Shown piece after piece: positions 44,785 to 53,741 of a stretch of 64,000 nt of DNA; the first letter of the stretch is position 1, and every line of letters starts with the position of its first letter. The position numbers and the translations under genes were made by a program. The notes beneath the pieces were generated by a model, which saw only the letters and a list, made by a program, of their open reading frames with translations, was not told the origin of the DNA and made no database searches. The DNA is from Alistipes sp. (GTDB lineage Bacteria; Bacillota; Clostridia; Oscillospirales; Ruminococcaceae): NCBI GenBank assembly GCA_023667265.1, contig JAMPAJ010000001.1, positions 1,107,151 through 1,171,150 on the forward strand. The letters are read 5' to 3'.

Positions 44785-45717
44785 TCATCCCCAAGGGCGT
44801 ATAGTCACCGCCTGGCAGCCCATTTCCTCGAACCGCTTTTCAGTCAGCTCCCTCTCGCTGGGAAAATTTTTGCCGTTGGTCGGGTCGTTGAAATAGTAAT
44901 AATTCTCGTCGCGTCCGACAAGGACCACGCAGTGCTCATTGGACAGCCACCGGAACTTCTCCCCGGTCTCCTTTATCGTCCACTCCGCACCATCACGGTA
45001 TTGAAGGGGCTCCATGTTCAGACTTATCCACAGCATGACCGGCTCGCCCAAATCAAGATAGAACTCGCAGATATAATCCAGGGACTTTCCCGTAAGATTT
45101 GCAGCGCTAAAATACTTTCCGTCCAGCAGCCGCTCCATTCCGTCAGCTATAGCTCCGCTGTAACAGCCGAAACCGCCTTCGTCGCGAGGGTCTCCGATAT
45201 AGCAGTAATTGGGATTTCCGCCGTAGATAATGTCAGGATCATCGGTATCCTTCACAAACTCCGCCGTGGCAACATAGCCGCCGTCGATAAGCTCTCCCGG
45301 CTCAATTTCAATGCCATAGTAGGCAAGAAGCATGGAAGCGCTGACCAGTTCACAGCCCGTGGGATAGTCCTTCTGAGAAATATACGGCACATCAAAGCAT
45401 CCTGCCTTCTCCGCATCCGGCTCAGGCAGCTCTTCTGTCGGGCCATCATCCGTGACATCGACTTCACTGGGTCTCTTCTGAGGATTCCGCTCCTTTATCT
45501 CCACATTTTCCTGCGGCTCAGACCCGGTATCCTCCGCCTGGGCATTGCTTTGAAATTTTTCCAGAATTTCTGAAATCTCCGATTCGTCATACTGTTCGTC
45601 GGAAATGCTGCTCTCCTCCGGCTCGGGATATATCTCCTCCGGAAAAACCTCGTCGGTACAGCCGAAAAGCAGGATCGCAGTCATACCAGCCGCAAGGGCT
45701 GCCGGCAAACCTTTCAT
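44785..45717 (-). CDS. Lipoprotein with C39-like papain-fold peptidase domain
   Basis: A 310-residue surface lipoprotein. The signal ends in the lipobox LLFGC (Cys ~20). An acidic Glu/Pro-rich linker (~25-105) leads to a C39_2-type peptidase domain: DVPYISQKDYPTGCELVSAS (catalytic Cys), SNEHCVVLVGRDENYYYFND (His, Asp). It probably cleaves peptides at the cell surface; the substrate is unknown. Its ATG overlaps the metK stop (TAATG), so it is translated from the metK mRNA and should be under the same SAM riboswitch. Confidence 0.82.
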   Translation of the reverse strand: MKGLPAALAAGMTAILLFGCTDEVFPEEIYPEPEESSISDEQYDESEISEILEKFQSNAQAEDTGSEPQENVEIKERNPQKRPSEVDVTDDGPTEELPEPDAEKAGCFDVPYISQKDYPTGCELVSASMLLAYYGIEIEPGELIDGGYVATAEFVKDTDDPDIIYGGNPNYCYIGDPRDEGGFGCYSGAIADGMERLLDGKYFSAANLTGKSLDYICEFYLDLGEPVMLWISLNMEPLQYRDGAEWTIKETGEKFRWLSNEHCVVLVGRDENYYYFNDPTNGKNFPSERELTEKRFEEMGCQAVTIRPWG

Positions 45718-46904
45718 TACATTCCCAACGCAGCTCTCAGTGCGTCAGCTCTGTCTGTTTTCTCCCATGCAACGCCAAGATCCTCACGTCCCATATGACC
45801 GTAAGCAGCAAGCTGTCTGTACTGCGGCTTTTTCAGGTCAAGCATCTTGATAATAGCAGAGGGACGCAGGTCAAAGACCTTTGAAACTGCCTCGGAAAGA
45901 GCGTTTTCGTCAGCCTTGCCCGTGCCGAACGTGTCCACCAGAACAGAGATAGGCTTTGCAACTCCGATAGCGTAGGAGAGCTGGACCTCACACTTCTCCG
46001 CAAGTCCTGCTGCGACAATATTTTTCGCAATATATCTTGCGGCATAAGCAGCCGAACGGTCAACCTTCGTCGGATCTTTTCCGCTGAATGCACCGCCGCC
46101 GTGACGGGAATATCCGCCGTATGTATCGACGATGATTTTACGTCCTGTGAGACCGCTGTCGCCCTGGGGACCGCCTACGACAAAACGTCCCGTGGGATTT
46201 ATGTACAGCTTTGTATTTTCATCCATAAGCTCTTCCGGAATAACCGCGCGGATAACATATTCCTCGATATCGCGTCTCAGCTGCTCAAGTGAAACGTCTG
46301 CGGAGTGCTGTGAAGAAACGACCACCGCGTCAACGCGTGCTGCCTGTCCGTCATGGTATTCAACAGTGACCTGAGATTTTCCGTCGGGACGAAGATATCT
46401 GAGAGTGCCGTCCTTGCGTACCTCGGTCAGCTTCAGAGCAAGCTTGTGAGCAAGAGAGATCGGCAGCGGCATCAGCTCAGGAGTTTCGCTGCAAGCGTAG
46501 CCGAACATAATTCCCTGGTCGCCTGCGCCGTTGGAAAGACCGTCGCTGTCGCCATTCTCCTCACGGTACTCATAAGCCTCGTTGACGCCCATCGCGATAT
46601 CCGGAGACTGCTCGTCGATGGTGGTCAGTACAGAGCAGGTATGTGCGTCAAAGCCGTATTTAGCACGGTCATATCCGATATCAGAGACGACCTTTCTGGC
46701 AATTTTCGGGATATCGACTCTTGCCTTGGTAGTGATCTCGCCCATGCACATTACCATACCTGTTGTAACGACTGTTTCGCAGGCTACACGGGAATTTTCA
46801 TCCTGCTCCAGCATAGCGTCAAGGACAGCGTCCGAGATCTGGTCGCATATTTTGTCAGGATGTCCTTCTGTTACTGATTCTGACGTAAAAAATACTTTTT
46901 TCAT
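45717..46904 (-). CDS. metK: S-adenosylmethionine synthetase
   Basis: A 395-residue enzyme making SAM from methionine and ATP. Motifs: [15 protein letters not shown] near the N-terminus, [13 protein letters not shown], and the phosphate loop [19 protein letters not shown]. Full length. RBS AGGAGG-like (ATGGAGGAATATT) before the ATG. A SAM-I riboswitch and consensus promoter lie upstream, and a C39-like lipoprotein gene follows with overlap. Confidence 0.95.
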   Translation of the reverse strand: MKKVFFTSESVTEGHPDKICDQISDAVLDAMLEQDENSRVACETVVTTGMVMCMGEITTKARVDIPKIARKVVSDIGYDRAKYGFDAHTCSVLTTIDEQSPDIAMGVNEAYEYREENGDSDGLSNGAGDQGIMFGYACSETPELMPLPISLAHKLALKLTEVRKDGTLRYLRPDGKSQVTVEYHDGQAARVDAVVVSSQHSADVSLEQLRRDIEEYVIRAVIPEELMDENTKLYINPTGRFVVGGPQGDSGLTGRKIIVDTYGGYSRHGGGAFSGKDPTKVDRSAAYAARYIAKNIVAAGLAEKCEVQLSYAIGVAKPISVLVDTFGTGKADENALSEAVSKVFDLRPSAIIKMLDLKKPQYRQLAAYGHMGREDLGVAWEKTDRADALRAALGM

Positions 46905-46969
46905 TTAATATTCCTCCATATTAAAAGTCGGGACAACACATAATTGTAATTTTTGATATTGTCCTGCTC

Positions 46970-46998
46970 AAAAGAAAATGCGCCTCATCCGAGACGCA
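46970..46998 (-). terminator. Riboswitch expression-platform terminator
   Basis: On the minus strand TGCGTCTC and GAGGCGCA pair across GGAT and are followed by TTTTCTTTT. It lies between the SAM-I aptamer and metK and should form when SAM is bound. Confidence 0.85.
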
Positions 46999-47028
46999 GC
47001 GATTTCTGAGTTCCAATATGCTCATAAT

Positions 47029-47134
47029 CCTCATCTTTCGGAAATATACCGCAGAAATTAGCACCGTTGCCGCATATTAAGGGCAGGTTGCCGGGCTTCA
47101 CAGGCTCTGTTGCCTCCGCCGCTCTTGATAAGGT
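47029..47134 (-). ncRNA. SAM-I riboswitch (S box) of metK
   Basis: The minus strand reads CTTATCAAGAGCGGCGGAGG, GAAGCCCGGCAACC, GGTGCTAATTTCTGCGG and then GATGAGG, the conserved core of SAM-I aptamers in order. The first and last segments pair as P1 (CCTTATC with GATGAGG). A terminator hairpin follows before metK. High SAM is expected to stop transcription of metK and the downstream lipoprotein gene. Confidence 0.95.
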
Positions 47135-47142
47135 ATGATACT

Positions 47143-47171
47143 ATTATACTATATTATTTCCGGTATGTCAA
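47143..47171 (-). promoter_or_regulatory. Consensus sigma-A promoter of the metK riboswitch transcript
   Basis: On the minus strand TTGACA (47171-47166), 17-base spacer, TATAAT (47148-47143), placed just ahead of the SAM-I aptamer. Confidence 0.9.
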
Positions 47172-47193
47172 TAGCATTTCCGAAACTTTTCAG

Positions 47194-47243
47194 ACAAACT
47201 CGTACAAAGCCGTCAGACGTGCTTTGTTCAGCGCTGCCTTTAC
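47194..47243. repeat. Diverged copy of the ~50-bp palindromic repeat
   Basis: ACAAAGCCGTCAGACGTGCTTTG...GCGCTGCC matches the core and right arm of the copy at 48025-48072. The left arm is altered. It touches the 3' end of the AraC gene and lies beside the metK promoter. Confidence 0.6.
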
Positions 47244-48007
47244 ATTCCCTTTTTCCTGTACCCAGTGGGAGTGACGCCGACTATTTTCTTGAACTGCCGC
47301 ATAAAATGCTCCTCGTTGTCATATCCGCACATGGCAGCCACCTGGGACACTGTGCAGCCGGTCTCACTGAGAATTTCCTTTGCCTTTTCGATTTTTCCGC
47401 TTATAACGTCGGTCATGCAGGAAACGCCGAAAATTTCACGGTAAAGATGCTGGAAATAGGAGCGCGACATACTCACGTCCGCCGCCATTGTGTCCACATT
47501 CCATTTCAGCTGCGGATTCCGGTAAATTTTCTCCCGAAGCTCGATCATCGCGCCGTAATGCGGATCTGCCGCCGTTCCTGTTTCATCGTGCGAGCCGACC
47601 TCCGCAGCCTTCATGAGCAGCGTTTTCATCATGAGGTCAAGCATTTTCATTCGTCTGCCGCCTACCGAATAAAACTCCGCCGTAAGATTACGCACAAGCA
47701 GACTGATAAAATCGCTGTCAGCATTAAAGATCGGCTGATTAAAGGTTATCTCTGCCGAATCGCTGAAATCAGCGTCGCCCTCGCCGTCAAAGGATATCCA
47801 ATCGCAGACGAGATATTCGTCGGCGGATGAATATTCAATATTTTCGCTGCCGTCATAAACTATCAGAGTTCCCTTTGGCAGAGCGGCACCCTTTATGCGA
47901 ATCCTGCTCCTTGCGTTGACAAGGAGGTACACACCGTTTTCCGCTTCCGCAGTATATCTGTAATCCCGGCTGTAAACGCTTCCCCAGCCGATGGCACGAA
48001 TATTCAA
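47240..48007 (-). CDS. AraC-family transcriptional regulator
   Basis: A 255-residue regulator with an N-terminal cupin-like sensing domain (~20-130) and a C-terminal pair of helix-turn-helices (MAADVSMSRSYFQHLYREIF and VSQVAAMCGYDNEEHFMRQF) followed by VGVTPTGYRK. Such proteins often control sugar utilisation, but no target is adjacent. The start is TTG at 48007 with GGAGGTG four bases upstream. It is flanked on both sides by copies of the ~50-bp palindromic repeat. Confidence 0.88.
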   Translation of the reverse strand: MNIRAIGWGSVYSRDYRYTAEAENGVYLLVNARSRIRIKGAALPKGTLIVYDGSENIEYSSADEYLVCDWISFDGEGDADFSDSAEITFNQPIFNADSDFISLLVRNLTAEFYSVGGRRMKMLDLMMKTLLMKAAEVGSHDETGTAADPHYGAMIELREKIYRNPQLKWNVDTMAADVSMSRSYFQHLYREIFGVSCMTDVISGKIEKAKEILSETGCTVSQVAAMCGYDNEEHFMRQFKKIVGVTPTGYRKKGM

Positions 48008-48024
48008 GTCACACCTCCGATTTT

Positions 48025-48072
48025 AGGCAACACCGCAAAAAGACGTCAGACGCGCTTTGTGCGGTGTTGCCT
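48025..48072. repeat. Complete ~50-bp palindromic repeat (reference copy)
   Basis: AGGCAACACCGCA (48025-48037) and TGCGGTGTTGCCT (48060-48072) are exact reverse complements around a 22-base centre with GACGTCAGACG. Related copies lie at 33020, 47194, 52591, 53163 and 59240. This one is between rqcH and the AraC gene and may also act as a terminator. Confidence 0.8.
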
Positions 48073-48078
48073 TTATTG

Positions 48079-49830
48079 TCAGTTGATCCTGAGCCGTTTA
48101 TCCAGCTCCTCGTCAGGCTTGACAAAGGCGGTTTTGTAGTTTGTAAAGATCACCTTTCCGGGCTTTGCACCCGAAGGCTTCTTCACAAATTTGGCAAGGC
48201 AGTAATCAACCGGCACAAGGTCGGAATTTCTGCCCCTGCTGTTATACGCTGCAATTACTGCCGCCTGCTCAATAGTTCTGTCCGGCGGCATTTCGCCGTC
48301 GGCAACAATAATAACATGAGAGCCGGTCAAAGTCTGAGTATGAAGCCATATGTCAGATTTTTCAGCAAATTTCAGGGTGAGCTGGTCATTCTGGCAGTTG
48401 TTTCTTCCCACAAGCACAGTATAGCCGTCATCGGTTTTATACTCCATAGGCGGCAGAGCTTTCGGCGGCTTGACCTTGCTGCCGTTAGACCTGATATAGC
48501 CCTGTTCCCTCAGCTCCAGACGAAGCTGGATAATGTCATTTTCCGAATCTGCACGTGTAAGCGCATCAAAGACGCTGTCCAGATATGACAGTTCCTCTTC
48601 GCCTTTTTTTATCTGTGCCGCAAGCTTCTCCTCTGCTGTGACGCACTTTTTATATTCATTGTAATAATGCTGCGCATTTTGTGAGGGCGTTTTCCGCACG
48701 TCCAGTTCGATTTTTACCGTCGGATTCGTCTCATCATAGAAATTCTCGACCTCCGCAAAAGCGTCGCCCTTTTTGATACGGTAAATATTTGCCGATATAA
48801 GGTCGCCCCGGAGCTTGAACTTCTCCTTTTCCGCACAAGCCGCAAGCTCTGTTTTCTGCGCCGCAATACGCCGCGACGTACGCTCCGTCAGATTTACCAA
48901 CAGCTTAAAAAGATCGTTGGCACGCTGTTTCGTACGCACTCCGCGGTCACGCTCAAAGTAAAAATAATCCAGCAGCTCCGATGCAGTTTCAAATTCCCTC
49001 GTCAGCATAAGCGAGCCGAATTGTTCCAGCCTGATAAACGAAAAATCTTTTAACAACCCATCTTTCGTATATGCCGCCGAAAAACAACATCCGCCCTCTG
49101 TAAGCTGGCGGCGAGTTTTCTTGATGATATACAGCAATCTGTCGAGAAAATCTCCGTCAATGGTATCGCTTTCCAGGTGAAGACCGCGTCCTGCAAAAAA
49201 TGTCCATTCGCGAGCCAGGATCGGTGATATTCCCTCAAAAACGCGTATCAATGCCTTGGAAAGCTCCGCCGGAGCAGTCTCCCGGAGACGCTTCACTATC
49301 TCCTCCGGCTCGGCTGTCATGAGGTTCAGACGCTCGTCTCTCGGCGGCATTTCATAGACCATTCCAGGCAGAACAAGCCGCTCCCGGGACATTTCCTCAT
49401 CAACGCGCTTTATGCTGTCAACTATTTTTCCGCCGCAGATGATAACGAGATTCGAGCATCGTCCCATAATTTCGCAGGCAAGAGTCACCGTTACCTGGTC
49501 GCCAAGTTCGTTTATGCACTCAAAATCCAGAAAAAGTATTCGCTCAAGACCGTCCTGCCTTATGTCCGTAAGCTTTCCGCTGCCCAATCTCTTTCTGAGC
49601 AGCATACAAAACATCGGCGGAGTCTGCGGATTATCCGGCTGGTTCTGTGTAACGTGTATGCGCGCGCTTCCGGCATTTGCCGAAATATAGAGCTTTTTGC
49701 TGCCCTGCCGCGTACGGATGGAGATAACGATCTCCTCCCTTGACGGCTGAAACACCTTTTCAACACGACCGCCGATAAGCGGCTGCAATTCCTTTTTTAC
49801 TGCATAGAGAAATGCTCCGTCCAGAGCCAT
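48079..49830 (-). CDS. rqcH: RqcH/NFACT family ribosome-quality-control protein
   Basis: A 583-residue NFACT protein (FbpA/Rqc2 family). The N-terminal NFACT-N domain begins MALDGAFLYAVKKELQPLIG and includes EIMGRCSNLVII. A long coiled-coil (~300-430) and a C-terminal NFACT-R domain with DIWLHTQTLTGSHVII follow. In Bacillus the protein binds stalled 50S subunits with tRNA-Ala and adds alanine tails that mark products for degradation. RBS AAAAGGATT. Confidence 0.9.
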   Translation of the reverse strand: MALDGAFLYAVKKELQPLIGGRVEKVFQPSREEIVISIRTRQGSKKLYISANAGSARIHVTQNQPDNPQTPPMFCMLLRKRLGSGKLTDIRQDGLERILFLDFECINELGDQVTVTLACEIMGRCSNLVIICGGKIVDSIKRVDEEMSRERLVLPGMVYEMPPRDERLNLMTAEPEEIVKRLRETAPAELSKALIRVFEGISPILAREWTFFAGRGLHLESDTIDGDFLDRLLYIIKKTRRQLTEGGCCFSAAYTKDGLLKDFSFIRLEQFGSLMLTREFETASELLDYFYFERDRGVRTKQRANDLFKLLVNLTERTSRRIAAQKTELAACAEKEKFKLRGDLISANIYRIKKGDAFAEVENFYDETNPTVKIELDVRKTPSQNAQHYYNEYKKCVTAEEKLAAQIKKGEEELSYLDSVFDALTRADSENDIIQLRLELREQGYIRSNGSKVKPPKALPPMEYKTDDGYTVLVGRNNCQNDQLTLKFAEKSDIWLHTQTLTGSHVIIVADGEMPPDRTIEQAAVIAAYNSRGRNSDLVPVDYCLAKFVKKPSGAKPGKVIFTNYKTAFVKPDEELDKRLRIN

Positions 49831-49857
49831 AAAATCAATCCTTTTCTGAGATTTGTT

Positions 49858-50691
49858 TTAGAGACCGCCTTTTGTACAGCGGTATGTCAGCACCTCGAAA
49901 TCCGCAGTGGTTTCGAGAGTTTCAAGCGCCATAAGCCGTTCCCGGTCACGCTGACCTGTTCTGTAGCTGTAGGGAGTCATGGCGAAAAGACTGCGTATAT
50001 CCTCCGCTGAATTGATTTTCATGTTGAAAGTGACTCTCTCACTCCCCAGAAACTCAAATCTCTCCAGCTCATAAGGCTTGACCTCGTTCTTGTATGGCGT
50101 GTCATACACCGCTTGCTTCAGCTCCCACAGGTGCTCACGCGAGGGGATCGCCATTATCATGATACCGCCTTTTTTAAGCGTCCGACAATACTCCTCGCCG
50201 CAGTATGGCGCAAACATAGTAAGCAGTATATCGCAGCTTCCGGAGGCGACCGGTATGTGAAAAACGCTTGCCGCGGCAAAGTTCACGACTGATCTTCGTT
50301 TTGCCGCAAGCTCGGCAGCATCCTTGGAAATGTCGATCCCGTAGATCTCCGCTGCAATATCCGATCTTCCGAGAGCGGCGGCAGTATTGACAGTATAATA
50401 TCCCTCTCCGCAGCCGGCATCCAGCAGGACAGCGCCGTTTTCAGCATATTTTACTACCGTCTCACATATTTTATCACATAAGGGTCTATAATATCCCTTT
50501 TCCAGAAAATCACGTCTGCCGCGGAGCATCAGCTTGTTATCGCCGTGGATCGTTTTTCCTTGATGTTTCGATAACAGCAGGTTCACATATCCGCTCTTGG
50601 CAAGGTCAAAGCAGTGTCTTTGGCTGCAAACATAGCTTTTTCCAGATATTTCAAGCTTTTCGCCGCATACAGGGCAACAGAATATGCTCAC
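49858..50691 (-). CDS. rlmA: 23S rRNA (guanine-N1)-methyltransferase RlmA family
   Basis: An N-terminal zinc ribbon (CCPVCGEKLEISGKSYVC ... HCFDLAKSGYVNLL) is followed by a SAM-binding Rossmann domain (LLDAGCGEGYY). Family members methylate N1 of G745 or G748 in 23S rRNA; Gram-positive RlmA(II) acts on G748. I place the start at GTG 50691, just after the upstream stop with GAGGTG before it; an ATG at 50715 would overlap the upstream gene. About 277 residues. Confidence 0.87.
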   Translation of the reverse strand: MSIFCCPVCGEKLEISGKSYVCSQRHCFDLAKSGYVNLLLSKHQGKTIHGDNKLMLRGRRDFLEKGYYRPLCDKICETVVKYAENGAVLLDAGCGEGYYTVNTAAALGRSDIAAEIYGIDISKDAAELAAKRRSVVNFAAASVFHIPVASGSCDILLTMFAPYCGEEYCRTLKKGGIMIMAIPSREHLWELKQAVYDTPYKNEVKPYELERFEFLGSERVTFNMKINSAEDIRSLFAMTPYSYRTGQRDRERLMALETLETTADFEVLTYRCTKGGL

Positions 50692-50699
50692 ATCACACC

Positions 50700-52133
50700 T
50701 CACACATAAAGACATGGGTCGACCGACGTCTCGGCAATTTCAATATCCAGCAGCGGAAAACGCTCCTCTAAAACACGTCGTAGCTCCCAGAGGACAATAT
50801 TTTCGGTGTGGAAATGACCGCAGTTCATAATTGTGAAGCCCAGATTTCCGGCGTCGATCCAGATGTCGTGCTTCACATCCCCGGTAATGAGAACATCGCA
50901 GCCCTTCTCAAAAGCAGTCCTGAAAAGCGAGCCGCCTGAGCCTGAACACATTGCGATTTTAGAAATGTAATTCGTCCTCGTCTTGTTCATTTTTACATAC
51001 TGACAGCCAAAAACCTCTTTCAGAACCGCAGCAAACTCCGCCTTTTCCATAGGCTCAGCCAGAGACGCTATACAGCCGAGTCCTGAATCCTCCAGTGGCT
51101 GGATATCACCGGAGAAATGCAGCTTTTCATTCATCCTTTTCAGCATGACAGTGTTAGTTCCGCCATCTGCAATGTCCAGATTCGTATGAAGGCAGACAGC
51201 ACATATACCGTTGGCTGCAAGGCGGTAAACCGGGCTGTTAGCTGAAATGAAGCTCAGCCGCTCAAAAATGACCGGATGGTGAGAAATTATAAGCTCCGCT
51301 CCCTTTCGCCGAGCCTCCTCCACCGCCTCGTTCGTTATATCAAGAGTCAGCAAAATAGTTTGGCAGACCTTTTTCTCCGACTCCACGAGCATTCCGGAGT
51401 TGTCCCATTTTTCCTGGAGCGAAAACGGAAAACGCTCATTTAAGTAGCTGTAAACGTCGTTTATCTGAGAAAACTGGCTTCCCTCCACCATTTTTCTGCT
51501 CAACGCCTCCATATGGACAGCCTCAGTCATTTTTCCGGCTTCCCGAAGCGTCTCGCCTATTTCACGCATTTTTACCGAGCTTCTGCGGCGAAGTTCAGCC
51601 CCTACAGTGTCATTGTCATCAAAAAATCCACGCAGCGCCTGAAACTCAGTCAGCATTTTATCGCTGGGATACTGGTCGGCAGACATGACAGAGTACAGCC
51701 GTCCGTTATCCTCAACGCCCTTTTCATAAACGCTGAAATCGTGCTCGATCAGCCATTCACGAACGACCTCCTGCTTAGTCATAGGCTGCAAAACAAGATT
51801 GATCGTGAAAAGATCAAAAGGACATTCCTCAAGTATTTTGACGATCGTTTCGCCGCCCATTCCGGCAATCACGATATCTGATATCTGTTCCGGGTTAATT
51901 TTCTGCAAACCGTCGGACATAACAAGCTCGATCTGCTCGGAAAGCCCTGACGCCTCTACATTTTTTCTTGCAGCCTCCAGAGGACCGTGATTTATGTCCG
52001 ATGCAATGACCTTTTTGCACTTACCGGTTTTAATAAGCTCAACAGCAAGCAGTCCGTGATCGGTACCCACATCGCAGACAGTTCCCCAGCCAAGAATCTG
52101 CTCGGCACACTGCTTTAATCTTTTATCCAGCAT
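50700..52133 (-). CDS. Fusion of tRNA (adenine-22-N1)-methyltransferase TrmK and Nif3-like metal protein
   Basis: One ~477-residue frame. Residues ~1-225 are TrmK: MLDKRLKQCAEQILGWGT, CDVGTDHGLLAVELI (SAM site) and VIAGMGGETIVKIL. Residues ~230-477 are a Nif3/DUF34 dinuclear metal protein: WDNSGMLVES, ISHHPVIFERL, HTNLDIADGGTN and GHFHTE supply metal ligands. It lacks the PII-like insert of long Nif3 forms. In Bacillus the two are adjacent separate genes. ATG 52133 is chosen, since the frame upstream runs through a palindromic repeat and has no RBS. Confidence 0.88.
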   Translation of the reverse strand: MLDKRLKQCAEQILGWGTVCDVGTDHGLLAVELIKTGKCKKVIASDINHGPLEAARKNVEASGLSEQIELVMSDGLQKINPEQISDIVIAGMGGETIVKILEECPFDLFTINLVLQPMTKQEVVREWLIEHDFSVYEKGVEDNGRLYSVMSADQYPSDKMLTEFQALRGFFDDNDTVGAELRRRSSVKMREIGETLREAGKMTEAVHMEALSRKMVEGSQFSQINDVYSYLNERFPFSLQEKWDNSGMLVESEKKVCQTILLTLDITNEAVEEARRKGAELIISHHPVIFERLSFISANSPVYRLAANGICAVCLHTNLDIADGGTNTVMLKRMNEKLHFSGDIQPLEDSGLGCIASLAEPMEKAEFAAVLKEVFGCQYVKMNKTRTNYISKIAMCSGSGGSLFRTAFEKGCDVLITGDVKHDIWIDAGNLGFTIMNCGHFHTENIVLWELRRVLEERFPLLDIEIAETSVDPCLYV

Positions 52134-52158
52134 AATTATCCGCCCTTTCAAAAAACAC

Positions 52159-52203
52159 GGGCATCTCCAAAAGCCCTTTCGAGAAGGATTTTCAGAGACG
52201 CCC
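52159..52203. repeat. Short palindrome related to the 158-bp MITE-like element
   Basis: GGGCATCTCCAAAAGCC (52159-52175) and GGATTTTCAGAGACGCCC (52186-52203) form an imperfect hairpin whose ends match those of the element at 24588-24745. It lies in the leader of the trmK-nif3 gene. Confidence 0.6.
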
Positions 52204-52259
52204 CACCTTCCGTTTTCCGACATATACCCGCATATAGCAAGCCACATCGAAGAAAGGAA

Positions 52260-52463
52260 TTATTTTTTATTAGCAAAATGCTCGTTCAGCTTCTTAACAA
52301 GCTCATCGGGGTCAGTGCCGTGAACAGCGCAAGCCTCCTCGATAGACTCACCTCTGGACGCTGGACAACCCAGGCAGTGCATCCCCATTTCAAGAAAATA
52401 GGGAGCTACCTCAAAATCAGCATCAAGAATATCTCCGATAATTGTGTTTTTTGTAATTTCCAT
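52260..52463 (-). CDS. DUF1858 (redox disulfide) protein
   Basis: A 67-residue protein beginning MEITKNTIIGDILDADFEVA and containing MGMHCLGCPASRGE, the CxxC motif of DUF1858 / hybrid-cluster-associated disulfide proteins. It probably takes part in thiol redox or metal handling; the function is not established. RBS AAAGGATG precedes the ATG. It is upstream of the trmK-nif3 gene. Confidence 0.85.
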   Translation of the reverse strand: MEITKNTIIGDILDADFEVAPYFLEMGMHCLGCPASRGESIEEACAVHGTDPDELVKKLNEHFANKK

Positions 52464-52590
52464 TTACGAACATCCTTTCATATTTGGTGCGGACCACAGT
52501 ATTTCCCTGTCTACCGCCATTTTATAAAATACGATCTGCCGTATCAGATGACCGGTCGCATAACTTAGAAAAAGTAAGAGGTCAGATCTA

Positions 52591-52641
52591 AGGCGACGCT
52601 GCAAAAAACATCCGACGCACGATCACCGTGCAGAGTTGCCC
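52591..52641. repeat. Copy of the ~50-bp palindromic repeat
   Basis: AGGCGACGCTGCA (52591-52603) faces TGCAGAGTTGCC (right arm ending ~52640) with an intervening CCGACGCACGATC segment like that at 59240-59290. Outer blocks GTCAG and CTGAC extend the palindrome. The rest of the 309-base gap 52464-52772 shows no gene. Confidence 0.6.
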
Positions 52642-52772
52642 TGACTTACGCGGAAACCATTTTTCAGGTTTATTCCACCGCATTTTCTTACCTCTTACCT
52701 CCTAAATTCGTCACCTCAATGAAGAAAATGACGTGTCATTTACAGCATTCCGCAGAAAACCTTGTTGAACGA

Positions 52773-53048
52773 TCAATCCTGGCTCAGACGAGCAAAGCAG
52801 TCACTGCAATAAACAGGTCTGCCGTCTCTGGGCTCAAAAGGGACTTTTGCCTCTCCGCCGCAGGTTGCACACACTCCTGTGTACATAACTCTCTCGCCTC
52901 TGCTGCCGGCTTTTCTTGCATCGCGACAGCTCTTGCATCTCTGGGGCTCGTGCGTAAGACCTTTTTCAGCGAAAAACTCCTGCTCGCCCGCTGTAAATAA
53001 AAATTCGTTTCCGCAATCTTTGCAGACTAAAGTTTTGTCTTCGAACAT
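52773..53048 (-). CDS. Zinc-ribbon protein with two CxxC pairs (91 aa)
   Basis: Begins MFEDKTLVCKDCGNEFLFTAGEQEFF..., matching the small zinc-ribbon family with CxxC ... CxxC near the N-terminus (CKDC, CKSC). A second zinc site has CATC ... CSDC near the C-terminus. Such proteins are common in Clostridia and possibly bind RNA or ribosomes; the role is unknown. I start at ATG 53048 with GAGG nine bases upstream; in-frame starts at 53054 (ATG) and 53063 (GTG) are possible. Confidence 0.8.
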   Translation of the reverse strand: MFEDKTLVCKDCGNEFLFTAGEQEFFAEKGLTHEPQRCKSCRDARKAGSRGERVMYTGVCATCGGEAKVPFEPRDGRPVYCSDCFARLSQD

Positions 53049-53162
53049 TCTCATCGACCTCACTTAATTTATTTGGACCCTGATTGGAATTAAACCAACA
53101 TCTCCGGTACACTCCGGATGAGATATTCAGATTACAGACAAACGATGGGAATTGCGGATTTT

Positions 53163-53212
53163 TAGGCAATATCGTACAGAGCCGTCATAAGACTGCTACG
53201 CGTATGCCTTTA
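53163..53212. repeat. Diverged copy of the ~50-bp palindromic repeat
   Basis: TAGGCAATATCGTA at the left faces TACGCGTATGCCTTTA at the right, with CAGAGCCGTCATAAG between. Arms are imperfect compared with 48025-48072. Confidence 0.5.
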
Positions 53213-53697
53213 TTCAGCGAACTGAATAATACGAAAAAGACTGTAAAATTAGAAAAAATCATCAGAACAGAATACTGCGGCGCTTTAATGTTAAGCTACA
53301 CGGCCATCTTGTCACTGGTTTTGCTGCTGACAGAAAATGCTGATTTTCATTGCACGCCAGTATTATCCGTAAAAAATACGAATATATCCTGTGCGCACTC
53401 AGAAAAAGCTCTTTATAGATATTAATGCTTCCGTGAATTACTTCCCGGCGTAAATCGTCAATACAGTAGTTATGAGGTGAAATAAATTCAGCTTTGAGAA
53501 ACGTTATATCGCAACATTCCCCGCCGCCCTGCTGCAATTTTTGTTTCGCCTTTTGACAACAGTGCAAGCTCTACGTTAGTTTTCCGCAGAATTCATTTAA
53601 ATTGAGATCCAAATCAAGCAAGATACCACCAATATTTTACAGACCGTCACGCATTGCTGCGTTTCAGGTGATTCAAACTGGTTTCATAAAGAGTTTA
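53213..53697. other. Gene-poor gap, ~485 bases
   Basis: I find no convincing gene here. A 101-codon minus frame (53262-53567) contains PHNYCIDDLRREVIHG but has no clear RBS, has compositionally odd ends and matches no family I know. The stretch may be remnant coding sequence. No promoter or RNA motif is obvious. Confidence 0.5.
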
Positions 53698-53725
53698 CCG
53701 ACAGCCCGAAAGCTCTGGCTGTCGG
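53698..53725 (-). terminator. Hairpin terminator after the coiled-coil division gene
   Basis: CCGACAGCC (53698-53706) and GGCTGTCGG (53717-53725) form a perfect 9-bp stem 17 bases past the stop. The following minus-strand T-content is only moderate. Confidence 0.6.
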
Positions 53726-53741
53726 AATTGGTATACTATTT

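Noticed and set aside
53262..53567. 101-codon minus frame in the gap before the coiled-coil gene
   Set aside because: No RBS, unusual composition at both ends and no family; reported as an empty gap instead.
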